Source: Acidobacteriota bacterium
Lineage (GTDB): Bacteria; Acidobacteriota; Blastocatellia; Pyrinomonadales; Pyrinomonadaceae
Assembly (NCBI GenBank): GCA_023391155.1
Contig: JAEWBM010000064.1
Coordinates: forward strand, 1 to 22,733
Length of the DNA stretch: 22,733 nucleotides
Reading direction: 5' to 3'
Below, in pieces: positions 13,539 through 20,672 of this stretch (its first letter is position 1; every line of letters starts with the position of its first letter). Position numbers and translations under genes: made by a program. The notes below the pieces were generated by a model. That model did no database searches, had not been told where the DNA came from, and was given only the letters and a program-made list of their open reading frames with translations.

Positions 13539-15539
13539 TTAGTTAACCTCAACAGAAATGTCTTTGTAAGCAATGTTGCCGAAAAAGTCCGCGGCACGTG
13601 TCCGGATAATGTATTTGCCCGGTTCCAGAGCGTCCGCGTCCAGAAAACCTTCGCTAAACTCCTCGCCGCGCACAGTGTTGGATGCAAGAAAGTTAAATAT
13701 CGTTACACCGCGAGCACCTGAGCGGCTGCCGGGGGCGTAAACAAAGCCGACGGAATCCTCCGCGGGCATCAGTTCGAACGAAATATTCCAGTCGGCGTCG
13801 GGCGGCGGCTGTTCGCCCTCGGGAAAAATATCGTAGCCCACCTTATAGGGAGCGAGCCGGCGGCGGTCGGCATTGCCATCCTTGCGGTCATACGCCTGCA
13901 CCACCACGCGCACCTTTCCACTGATGTTTGTACGTCCGTCGGGCGTGTTTGTTTCGAGCGGGTTCCAGTTCGCGTCGAGTAAATAGGCGTCGGTGATGAC
14001 AGGCGCGATGGAATCTGAGATGCCGGGGAGCACGAGGGCATCGAGCGCGTTCATTTCGAATCCCGGGCGGCCGGCGATGAGATGAACATGGTTCTGATCG
14101 TTAAGCGTGCCGACGGCCTCGCCTGCACGGAAGCGGGTGCCACGCGGGACGCGGACATTCGTGAGCCCGTTGCCGTCGCTTTCAAAGTGAAAACGACTAT
14201 CGCCGAAGGGCTTATTTCCACCGTCGCGGCCGAGGCTTATATGTATGTAGCCGAGCGTGGGCATACGGAGCAGGTCGCGGGCCGTGCCGAAGTTCTGAGC
14301 GGCGGCAGGGTCGAGCACCTTCTCGTCGCGCAGGAAGCGGGCCGCCTCACCATACGCGCCGGGGATGTCGAGGCCATTGTGATAGCGGGCCTCGTCGCCG
14401 GGTTCGGCGATCTCGCCCCGAATTTCGCCGAGCGTGCCCGCGATCTCGCGGGTTTCGGAGGGCGGGTCGTAAGGCCAGCGTCCGGAGGCGAGGCCGCGAA
14501 ATTCGCCGGCGGTGAAATGGAGAGCGTTTATCTCGTCAGCGGTTATCTCGGGCAGAGCGGCGTCATCGGTAAGGCGGCGGACGATGCGGTTATCGCTATC
14601 GGCGATCAGCAGTTCACCGTTTTCGGTGATGGCGATGCCCGACGGGCGATTGAAACGCGCGGTGCGCGAGCGGCCGTCGCGGAGCCCGCGTCGGCGATCG
14701 GTCAAAGTTTCGAGATAAGGGAACGCCCGGCGGCCGATGGCACGGATCGCATTTCCGTCAGCTATATAAATCACTCCGTTAGGGGCGACCGCGACCGCCG
14801 TCGGATGAGAAAGCGTCGCGGAGCCGAGCAGGCCGTCCCGCATCCCGTAATTTTCGGGTCCGCCGACGAGCGTCCAGACTCGGCCGTCGGGCTCGACGAC
14901 GCGGAGGGCGCGGTTTCCGCTGTCGGCGACGAGCAATTTGTCTTGCCAAACGGCGATGCCGAGCGGTGTATCGAACATCGCAAGCTCGCCGGTGCCGTCG
15001 GCGAATCCGCGCATCCCGCCGGCGATGGTGGTGACCTCGGCCGCCGGCGTTATTTTACGGATGCGGTCGTTATAAGTATCGGAGACGAAGATGGAGCCTT
15101 CAGCCGCGGCGGCGATACCGATGGGCCCGCGGAAACTTTTCTCGGGCGCCGGAGCATTTGCCGTGGCTAACGCCGGATCGACGAGGGTAAGAGGCCGCAA
15201 ACTGCCGTCGGGGGATAGGGATCTTATCTCGTTGGCTCCGGTGTCGGCGATCAGGATATTTCCGTCGGGCGATAGGGCAATGCCCGACGGAGTTTCAAGC
15301 CCCTCGGCGGCGACCGTGAACGCTCCCGCGTCGTCGATCTTTAATATTCGGCCGCCGTCGCCGTCGGAAATATAGGTCGCGCCCTCGTGACGGACGATCC
15401 CGAACGGTTCGCCGAGCCCGCGGTCTTTTACGGCAATGGTTACGGTTCTGAGGAGCTGGGGGGCGGGTTCGCCGACGGGCGTGCAGCCGATAGAGATTAC
15501 GGCTGAGATCGCGGCGATCAATGTCGCCCATAGGCGCAC
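13539..15539 (-). CDS. Lipoprotein fusing an NHL beta-propeller to an M23-like peptidase domain
   Basis: 666 aa from the chosen GTG start. Residues 1-19 form a compact lipoprotein signal (VRLWATLIAAISAVISIGC). About 40-335 hold six or so NHL blades (recurring SDGDGGRILKI, ADTGANEIRSLS, SDTYNDRIRKI, ADSGNRALRVV, ADSDNRIVRRL). About 380-500 show an M23/LytM-like metal set: HNGLD (His387, Asp391) and HVH (His484, His486). The C-terminal 150 residues look like a beta-sandwich with Ig-type strands. M23 enzymes cut peptidoglycan or glycine-rich peptides; whether this divergent domain is active is unknown. The frame extends to a TTG at 15653, giving a 57-residue leader before the lipidated Cys, which is unusual, hence the shorter start. 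Directly followed by the aminopeptidase. Confidence 0.85.
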   Translation of the reverse strand: MRLWATLIAAISAVISIGCTPVGEPAPQLLRTVTIAVKDRGLGEPFGIVRHEGATYISDGDGGRILKIDDAGAFTVAAEGLETPSGIALSPDGNILIADTGANEIRSLSPDGSLRPLTLVDPALATANAPAPEKSFRGPIGIAAAAEGSIFVSDTYNDRIRKITPAAEVTTIAGGMRGFADGTGELAMFDTPLGIAVWQDKLLVADSGNRALRVVEPDGRVWTLVGGPENYGMRDGLLGSATLSHPTAVAVAPNGVIYIADGNAIRAIGRRAFPYLETLTDRRRGLRDGRSRTARFNRPSGIAITENGELLIADSDNRIVRRLTDDAALPEITADEINALHFTAGEFRGLASGRWPYDPPSETREIAGTLGEIRGEIAEPGDEARYHNGLDIPGAYGEAARFLRDEKVLDPAAAQNFGTARDLLRMPTLGYIHISLGRDGGNKPFGDSRFHFESDGNGLTNVRVPRGTRFRAGEAVGTLNDQNHVHLIAGRPGFEMNALDALVLPGISDSIAPVITDAYLLDANWNPLETNTPDGRTNISGKVRVVVQAYDRKDGNADRRRLAPYKVGYDIFPEGEQPPPDADWNISFELMPAEDSVGFVYAPGSRSGARGVTIFNFLASNTVRGEEFSEGFLDADALEPGKYIIRTRAADFFGNIAYKDISVEVN

Positions 15540-15704
15540 GCTCGCCGGCAGCCGTCGATGTGCCGCGGCGGTTGTGCGATCTGTGTTTACAGGCGGTCGA
15601 ATGAGCACGCGAGGTTCTGTTACTATGTTCACCGTCTCGCGACGAAAATTCAACAGCGGGCGGGCATTAGATCTGAAAAGCGGCCCGCGGACGACCTTTT
15701 ATCT

Positions 15705-16220
15705 ATGCACGAAATTTGGAAAGAGGCGGTCTGGCAGCAATTTGGGGCCGCGATCGATATGCTGGCGAATGCCATTCGCGAATGCCCGGACGACGTTTGG
15801 GGCGATCAAACTGCTGAGCCGCAATATTGGGCGCTTGCGTTTCATACGTTGTTTTGGCTCGACCTTTACCTGGGCGGGACGTCGGAGGGGTATCATCCGC
15901 CGGAGCCTTTCGGTCTAGAAGAAATGGACCCGGCCGGCGTGCTGCCGCCGCGGGTTTACACTCGGGAAGAGCTGATGACGTTTCTGCTTGCGTGCCGGAG
16001 CCGATGCAAGGCGATCATCGAGGAGATGGATGGGGAATCGGCGAAACGGTTATGCCATTTTGGGAAGCGCGTTCAGCCGTTTGGCGAGCTCCTGATCTAT
16101 AATATGCGGCACGTTCAGCACCACGCGGCGCAGTTGAATTTATTGCTTCGCCAGCGGACAAACTCTGCTCCCCTTTGGGTGGGGAGGGCACTCGCCGAGC
16201 CGCGCGGCCTGGAAGATTAG
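15705..16220 (+). CDS. DinB-like four-helix protein
   Basis: 171 aa, standard length for the DinB/YfiT superfamily of metal-binding four-helix bundles, many of which are thiol-dependent S-transferases or stress-induced proteins. The His positions expected for the metal site are present: AFHTLFWLDLYLGG near residue 47 and MRHVQHHAAQLNLLLRQ near residues 132-140. ATG 15705 was chosen because the helical bundle begins at MHEIWKEAVWQQFG; the open frame reaches upstream to 15558 but that part reads as low-quality Cys/Arg-rich sequence and overlaps the divergent leader. Diverges from the propeller-M23 gene. Substrate unknown. Confidence 0.82.
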   Translation: MHEIWKEAVWQQFGAAIDMLANAIRECPDDVWGDQTAEPQYWALAFHTLFWLDLYLGGTSEGYHPPEPFGLEEMDPAGVLPPRVYTREELMTFLLACRSRCKAIIEEMDGESAKRLCHFGKRVQPFGELLIYNMRHVQHHAAQLNLLLRQRTNSAPLWVGRALAEPRGLED

Positions 16221-16265
16221 CACGTGCGAACGGGGCTTGGCATTCGCGGCGGTCAAAAGTTTTTA

Positions 16266-16281
16266 ACGCCGTCCGGCGTGC
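16266..16281. repeat. 16-nt palindromic repeat, copy 2
   Basis: ACGCCGTCCGGCGTGC, identical to 5076-5091, located between the DinB-like and DUF937 genes. Confidence 0.6.
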
Positions 16282-16321
16282 ATCTGTTATCATTTACCTT
16301 CCAAGCTAATTTTATTAACCA

Positions 16322-16330
16322 CAGGGAGGT
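16322..16330 (+). promoter_or_regulatory. Strong Shine-Dalgarno deciding the DUF937 start
   Basis: CAGGGAGGT lies 4 nt before ATG 16335. It is one of the few strong ribosome sites in this window and excludes the much earlier in-frame candidate at 16224. Confidence 0.85.
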
Positions 16331-16334
16331 TCGA

Positions 16335-16961
16335 ATGTTTACATTACAAGACCTGCTAGGGCAGGACCAGGGGAGTACGGCGTTGAACGAGATCTCGCAG
16401 AACGTCGGTGCGGATCAATCGGCCGTCAATTCGGCGATACAGGCGGCGCTGCCGATGATACTCGGCGGGCTGGCAAATAATGCCCAGTCGCCGCAGGGTG
16501 CTCAGGGGCTGGACCAGGCGCTGGAACGCGATCACGACGGGAGTATCTTGAATCAGCTCGGCGGGCTCGGCGGATTGATCTTTGGCCAGCAGCAGGCGGC
16601 ACCGCCGAAACAGGCGGACGCGGGCGGCATTCTCGGCCACATCTTTGGCACGAACCAGGCTCCGGTGGTTCAGGAGGTCAGCCAAAAATCGGGCCTCGAT
16701 ATGGGACAGGTGGCGCAGGTCTTGATGTTCCTCGCGCCGATAGTTATGGGCTATCTCGGCAAGCAAAAACGCGAACAGGGCGTCGGCGCCGACGGCCTCG
16801 GCGGTCTGCTTGGCGGTTTGCTCGGCCAATCGGCCGCCGCGGGCCAGGGAACGGGCAATCCGATGATGGACATGGCCTCCGGCATGCTCGACCGCGACGG
16901 CGACGGCAGCTCGATGGACGACATCGCGTCAATGGCGATGGATTACTTCAGCCGGAGGTAA
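16335..16961 (+). CDS. DUF937 (YidB-like) protein with EF-hand-like loop
   Basis: 208 aa. It starts MFTLQDLLGQDQGS and shows two helical modules typical of DUF937 (about 10-50, NEISQNVGADQSAVNSAI..LPMILGGLANNA; about 113-150, VSQKSGLDMGQVAQVLMFLAPIVMGYLGK), separated by Gly/Gln-rich linkers. The C-terminus has LGGLLGGLLGQ and then DRDGDGSSMDD (about 188-198), which fits a calcium-binding DxDxDG loop. The role of the family is not established. No signal peptide is seen. Preceded by a strong ribosome site; it probably has its own promoter in the 114-bp gap after the DinB-like gene. Confidence 0.85.
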   Translation: MFTLQDLLGQDQGSTALNEISQNVGADQSAVNSAIQAALPMILGGLANNAQSPQGAQGLDQALERDHDGSILNQLGGLGGLIFGQQQAAPPKQADAGGILGHIFGTNQAPVVQEVSQKSGLDMGQVAQVLMFLAPIVMGYLGKQKREQGVGADGLGGLLGGLLGQSAAAGQGTGNPMMDMASGMLDRDGDGSSMDDIASMAMDYFSRR

Positions 16962-16980
16962 AAGATAGGCATTGCCGAAT

Positions 16981-17106
16981 GATTGCCGTTGCCTTTAGGC
17001 AACGGGCCAATAGTACTCCCACAAATTTCCGGCATTAGCCAAAACTTGGGCTAAAGCCCAAGGCTGGTTCCGGCCTGGGGTCCGTTCGATTAAGCGAACG
17101 GCAATC
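16981..17106. repeat. REPIN-like palindrome cluster with 10-bp terminal inverted repeats
   Basis: Ends GATTGCCGTT (16981-16990) and AACGGCAATC (17097-17106) are perfect inverted repeats. Inside are three perfect hairpins: CCGTTGCC-TTTA-GGCAACGG (16986-17005), CTTGGGCT-AA-AGCCCAAG (17045-17062) and CCGTTCG-ATTAAG-CGAACGG (17082-17101). The look is that of REP/REPIN elements mobilised by RAYT (IS200-like) transposases; no transposase is in the window. Confidence 0.7.
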
Positions 17107-17318
17107 GCTTTCAGTCCTCATCTTGATCGGCGCTTTGCGTAGGCCTGCCCGTTAACCGTTCGTCCCAGGACGATCTGCCGCTTCGACAGCAGATTTGAAA
17201 CCGTGAAGGAGATCGGCGTTCTACCGGAAGAGCTCAAATTTTCAGCACATCGAACGGCATAGACGTCCCAAATCCCAAAAATCGGCGAAACCGCATCGAA
17301 AACGTACATTTTCCGGTA
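17107..17318. other. Gene-poor spacer with a doubtful 63-codon ORF
   Basis: Between the palindrome cluster and the tandem array. A minus-strand frame from ATG 17309 to a stop at 17118 would encode 63 aa (MYVFDAVSPIFGIWD...QAYAKRRSR). It has mixed but gene-like codon use, a weak GGA near the start and no family I recognise. It might be a small gene or a decayed remnant; I do not call it as a CDS. Confidence 0.4.
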
Positions 17319-17465
17319 GAAATTGCCAAAATCAAAAGTGAAATTGGCAAAAACAAAATAGTTTTCGGTAAAAGAAAAATGTTTTTTACCAAAAGCAAAA
17401 GTGAGATTGCCAAAATCAAAAATGAAATTGGCAAAAGCAAAAATGAAATTGCCAAAATCAAAATA
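17319..17465 (+). repeat. 21-nt A-rich tandem array, seven units
   Basis: Seven 21-nt units starting at 17319, 17340, 17361, 17382, 17403, 17424 and 17445, built on GAAATTGCC + AAAATCAAAAAT with two diverged units in the middle (17361, 17382). Strong strand bias: long A runs on the plus strand, few Ts. Unrelated in sequence to the array at 11375, but of identical unit length. Confidence 0.88.
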
Positions 17466-17761
17466 TTTTTCGCCAGCGGAGAATGGCAAATGGTAAAAAC
17501 AAAACATTTTTCGCCAGCGGAAAATGGCAAATGGTAAAAGCAAAATATTTTTCGCCAGCGGATAATGGCGATTGGCAAAATCAAAATATTTTTCGCCAGC
17601 GGAGAATGGCGACTGGTAAAAGCAAAATGTTTTTCGCCAGCGGAAAATGGCGATCAGTAAAATCAAAAAGCTTTTCGCCAGCGGAGAATGGCGATTGGTA
17701 AGATCAAAAGGCTTTTCACCAGCAGAGAGTGGTAATTGGTAAGATCAAAATGTTTTTCGCC
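17466..17761 (+). repeat. 41-nt tandem array, seven full units plus a partial
   Basis: CGCCAGCGG or a variant recurs at 17471, 17512, 17553, 17594, 17635, 17676 and 17717, with a truncated copy at 17758: an exact 41-nt period. Each unit is a 20-nt module (TTTTTCGCCAGCGG + AGAATG) followed by a 21-nt module (such as GCGATTGGC + AAAATCAAAATA) clearly related to the preceding 21-nt array. A 41-nt period cannot hold one reading frame, so this part is not coding. It ends 20 bp before the gene at 17782. Confidence 0.92.
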
Positions 17762-17781
17762 ATTGGCCGGCGCGAGGTTGT

Positions 17782-18258
17782 ATGAAATTCAAATTTCTTC
17801 TGTCATCTTTCGGGTTTGTGGCGTGCATTGTTTTTCTACTGTCCGGATCAGGGTTACTGGCTCAAAAAGCGTCCACCGATCGTTCATCCATCTTGTGTGA
17901 AGAGGACGAGGCGAAGTGCTCCCGGAACGAGCACATCCAGATCGTGGAAGAATTCTGGCGATTGGCTCAGAGGGGTGAAATAGCCGCGGCGAAGGAATTG
18001 AGGACAGATCTAATAGTTGCCGGTGATACTGTCAAGGGAGGAACTGTTTCCGTAATCGACACAAGCCCAACCGGATGGGAAGATACGATAAATGAAACGG
18101 GTATGACGTATATCCGGACAGTGGGTGTCATCTGCTCTGATGGCGAGGAGTGTAAAGTAGTTTCGGAGGTAAAGAATCGCTGGGGAAGGGAGATGAAATT
18201 TGTCCATGTGTTAAAGATCAGAGACGGAGACTGGAAGATCCTTCACATCATGTGGTAA
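17782..18258 (+). CDS. Small secreted NTF2-like protein (DUF4878-type), tentative
   Basis: 158 aa. Signal peptide or anchor MKFKFLLSSFGFVACIVFLL, cleavage likely near LLAQK. The mature part has the outline of small NTF2-like domains: an N-terminal helix HIQIVEEFWRLAQRGEIAAAKEL, beta strands, and the typical end FVHVLKIRDGDWKILHIMW. Several Cys (SILCEEDEAKCS, VICSDGEECK) could form disulfides. ATG is preceded by GAGG 4 nt upstream. Base composition is visibly less GC-rich than its neighbours and it sits right behind the 41-nt array, so it may be acquired or fast-evolving. Function unknown. Confidence 0.75.
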   Translation: MKFKFLLSSFGFVACIVFLLSGSGLLAQKASTDRSSILCEEDEAKCSRNEHIQIVEEFWRLAQRGEIAAAKELRTDLIVAGDTVKGGTVSVIDTSPTGWEDTINETGMTYIRTVGVICSDGEECKVVSEVKNRWGREMKFVHVLKIRDGDWKILHIMW

Positions 18259-18288
18259 TTCAAAAATAGTTCAGATGCAGACCGCGAG

Positions 18289-18314
18289 AAAGCCGGGTGT
18301 GGGGCCCGGCTTTT
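18289..18314. terminator. Bidirectional hairpin terminator between convergent genes
   Basis: AAAGCCGGG (18289-18297) and CCCGGCTTT (18305-18313) form a perfect 9-bp stem with a 7-nt loop and T/A tails on both sides, lying 30 bp after the stop at 18258 and 5 bp beyond the convergent stop at 18319. Confidence 0.85.
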
Positions 18315-18318
18315 GTGT

Positions 18319-19758
18319 TTAGCGCTTTACGGTGGCGGCGGAGCCGTTTCGGCTGCCGATGAAGTCGAGGTCGTTGGCCTCGGCCGTGTGGTCGTGGACG
18401 ATGCTGGTGGGTGAGAACACGTACTGTTTCTTAGTCGGCGTTAGCGTATAGGTTCGGCCGGTCGGGAGCGGCGGGAAGCGATAGTAGCCGAACGGGCTTG
18501 AACGGGCGAGCATATTGATCGTGCCGTCGTTGCTCGTCAGGCGGATCTCTGTCTGCACCAGGCCGTGGCCGTCGGGGCCGGTGACGCGTCCGGAGATGGT
18601 CGCTGAGGCAAACGCGGCGGGCATATATGCCATTCCAGTCACCGAACCGATATTCCCCATCGTGTTGCTGGGCTGGACGCCGATGTTCGTGAGCGCTCCG
18701 GTCGTGGTATTCACCGAAAAGCTCGAAACATTTCGGCTGAGCCGATTGCCGAGATAAAGGAACTGCCCGTCGGGCGTGACCGCCAGCACATTTGCGGTGG
18801 TGCCTCCGCCCGCAAAAGGGGAACCGGTTACGGCCGCGAGCGTTGTGTCGGCGCCGCTGCCGTTTATCTGATAAACGCCGATATTGTTTCCGGTGTTGCC
18901 GGCGACTATAAAGAAATTACCGCTGGGGTGGATCAGCGAATCGCGCCGCTGTGTCAAACCCGAAGGGAAGGGGTTATTGGTAACCGGGGAAGGAATCCCG
19001 TCGGTGGTGGTGAAAACCCGCAGCGGCGGCGGATTTGCGGTCGAGCCGGTGTTGACCAAAAACAGCCGGCCCGCGGAATCGGCGGCGTGGGCGACGGGAT
19101 TGTTCGCACCGGTCGCAAAGGGCGAGCCCTTGAGCGGCGTCAGCACGCCGGTCGAGGAATTTACGCTGAACCCGGCGATATTCGCGCCCGTGTTTCCGCC
19201 GACGTAATAGTAGTTGCCGTCAACGCTGAAGGTATTCGAAAACGCGGTGGCCGCACCCATCGGGAAGGGGCTGCCGGCGACGATCTCGGCCGTCGTGGCG
19301 GTGATGTTTATGCTGACAACGCCTCCGCCGGTCGCTCCGTTGGCGACGAGCAGCGGGGAACCGGAGGGGTGAATATCCATCGCGTTCCACGTGCCGGTGC
19401 CGATGGCGATCGGGCTAAAGGGCATCGGCGTCAGGGCTCCGGTGCCGGGGTCGACCGAGAAAGCCGAAACGGTATTCGATGTGTTGTTGATCACATAGAG
19501 CCGGTTGTTGAGCGTGTCGGCCACTATCCGATGGCATACGAGCGCAATGTCGTTGCCGGCCCCGCCCGTCGGGATCGGGAACCCCGCTAGCGCGGTGAGT
19601 TCGCCGGTAGATTCATTGACGTGGAATCCGTAAACATCGTTGCCGGCGTCCTCGTCAGCCAAAACGTAAAGGTAACCGGCATCGGCGGTGGAGACCATGC
19701 CGAAGACGAGCGCGATGAGCAATTTTAGTTTAATTGTGGAAAGTAAGCGTAAGAGCAT
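18319..19758 (-). CDS. Secreted lactonase-type beta-propeller protein with C-terminal carboxypeptidase-regulatory-like domain
   Basis: 479 aa. Signal peptide MLLRLLSTIKLKLLIALVFG..STADA, then about seven repeated blades (about 28-385) of the YncE/6-phosphogluconolactonase-like propeller: each has YV or FLV, then GF/SVNSSTGVLTPL(K)GSPF. C-terminal residues about 390-470 are a CarboxypepD_reg/Cna-B type sandwich (ATISGRVTGPDGHGLVQTEI, YYRFPPLPTGRTYTLTPTKK). In this type of bacterium such proteins are abundant and usually uncharacterised; lactonase activity should not be assumed. A strong ribosome site precedes the ATG. It stands alone, ending at the shared terminator. Confidence 0.88.
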   Translation of the reverse strand: MLLRLLSTIKLKLLIALVFGMVSTADAGYLYVLADEDAGNDVYGFHVNESTGELTALAGFPIPTGGAGNDIALVCHRIVADTLNNRLYVINNTSNTVSAFSVDPGTGALTPMPFSPIAIGTGTWNAMDIHPSGSPLLVANGATGGGVVSINITATTAEIVAGSPFPMGAATAFSNTFSVDGNYYYVGGNTGANIAGFSVNSSTGVLTPLKGSPFATGANNPVAHAADSAGRLFLVNTGSTANPPPLRVFTTTDGIPSPVTNNPFPSGLTQRRDSLIHPSGNFFIVAGNTGNNIGVYQINGSGADTTLAAVTGSPFAGGGTTANVLAVTPDGQFLYLGNRLSRNVSSFSVNTTTGALTNIGVQPSNTMGNIGSVTGMAYMPAAFASATISGRVTGPDGHGLVQTEIRLTSNDGTINMLARSSPFGYYRFPPLPTGRTYTLTPTKKQYVFSPTSIVHDHTAEANDLDFIGSRNGSAATVKR

Positions 19759-19762
19759 TTGG

Positions 19763-19772
19763 TTCCTCCTCT
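19763..19772 (-). promoter_or_regulatory. Strong Shine-Dalgarno of the propeller gene
   Basis: AGAGGAGGAA on the minus strand, 4 nt upstream of ATG 19758, fixes that start. Confidence 0.85.
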
Positions 19773-19923
19773 AGGTTGAAGTGGGCAACGGAAAGTTCGT
19801 TCGCGGGCCCGAGACAACACCCGGGAACGAGCAGGAAAATGCGTAAAGCGTGAATGCGGGAATGTTAACACAGGTTTGTGCGGGTGGGTAGAGGTTTTTG
19901 CGAGGTGATGGCGATCTTATGCC

Positions 19924-20102
19924 ACCGTCTACGACGGTTCCGTCGAGTCGAGTCGCTAACCCACGGTTTGCACCGTGGGCAAATTAAATGGCATCGGCTA
20001 CGCCGATTCTGGTGAGTGCGTTTTCTCAGGTTCCACGGTTTGCAGAGTTCGCTCGACGGTTGGCGGCGGGGATTACATTAATATAATCGGCGATGCCGAT
20101 TA
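19924..20102. repeat. Second palindrome cluster (REP-like)
   Basis: Four perfect hairpins: ACCGTC-TAC-GACGGT (19924-19938), CCCACGGT-TTGC-ACCGTGGG (19960-19979), ATCGGC-TAC-GCCGAT (19993-20007) and TAATCGGC-GAT-GCCGATTA (20084-20102). A diverged half-copy of the second (CCACGGTTTGCAGAG) is at 20033-20047. No T runs follow. This fills much of the gene-free gap 19759-20318; the rest shows no gene. Confidence 0.7.
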
Positions 20103-20221
20103 ACCTCTCGACAAACTCACGCCGGTTCGCTATCATAAATCTTTATTGCGTGGTGAGTTATTGCGACTTGCGGCCACGGAAAATAAACGGCTAAACAGCA
20201 AAGAGTGGATAATGAATGAAG

Positions 20222-20251
20222 ACTCTGTGCTTGTTTGGTACAGAGTTTTTT
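20222..20251 (+). terminator. Orphan terminator-like hairpin
   Basis: ACTCTGT (20222-20228) and ACAGAGT (20240-20246) pair around an 11-nt loop, followed by six Ts. No plus-strand gene precedes it within the gap, so it would end either a small RNA or nothing. Stem is short; weak call. Confidence 0.35.
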
Positions 20252-20283
20252 GATTTGCGATTTACGATTTGCGATTTGCGATC
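20252..20283. repeat. Heptanucleotide tandem array upstream of the four-helix gene
   Basis: GATTTGC, GATTTAC, GATTTGC, GATTTGC and a partial GATC. Lies 35 bp before the start at 20319. Confidence 0.85.
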
Positions 20284-20318
20284 GTGCATTTCCCCGGGGA
20301 AGGGTTTGACTGATAGTT

Positions 20319-20672
20319 ATGAACGAGAAGGATCTGTTGTCGCGTACAAAAAGGTTTGCGCTTCGAACAATCAATCTTGTCAACGCTCTGCCACATACGA
20401 TGGCAGGCCAAACGATAGGGCGACAATTGATCCGCTGCGGCACTTCTGTTTCTGCTAATTATCGCGCGGCATGCAGAGGCCGCTCCAAAGCTGAGTTCAT
20501 TGCAAAGCTTGGAATCGTGGAAGAAGAAGCCGATGAATGCTGTCATTGGCTTGAGATAGTTATCGAGGCTAAATTAATGGATGAGCGGCTGGTCGCCGAT
20601 CTTCTGCGGGAAGCGAACGAACTGACGGCAATTATGGCCGCATCCAAGAAAACCGTCCGGACGCGAAAGTAA
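20319..20672 (+). CDS. Four-helix bundle protein, 23S rRNA intervening-sequence (IVP/S23) family
   Basis: 117 aa, typical family length. Recognisable family text: LLSRTKRFALRTINLVNALP, then IGRQLIRCGTSVSANYRAACRGRSKAEFIAKLGIVEEEADECCHWLEI and a last helix DERLVADLLREANELTAIMAAS. Members were first found encoded in insertions of 23S rRNA genes, but many are stand-alone; relatives include the Avd accessory protein of diversity-generating retroelements. No rRNA or reverse transcriptase is nearby. ATG 20319 begins the conserved sequence. The gene lies between heptamer arrays in opposite orientation (20252-20283 and 20671-20704), the latter overlapping its stop. Molecular role unknown. Confidence 0.88.
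   Translation: MNEKDLLSRTKRFALRTINLVNALPHTMAGQTIGRQLIRCGTSVSANYRAACRGRSKAEFIAKLGIVEEEADECCHWLEIVIEAKLMDERLVADLLREANELTAIMAASKKTVRTRK

Noticed and set aside
14082..15170. 362-codon plus-strand frame opposite the propeller-M23 gene
   Set aside because: Antisense to a strongly supported gene in GC-rich DNA; no family motifs and no ribosome site.
17118..17666. Long minus-strand frame rich in Phe/Asn through the A-rich array
   Set aside because: It covers a tandem array whose period becomes 41 nt, so the peptide repeat breaks frame; composition is that of translated A-rich DNA. Only the last 63 codons look mildly gene-like.
20319..20672. Part of a diversity-generating retroelement (Avd-like protein)
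   Set aside because: No reverse transcriptase and no template/variable repeat pair with adenine-specific changes is visible nearby; plain IVP family fits better.
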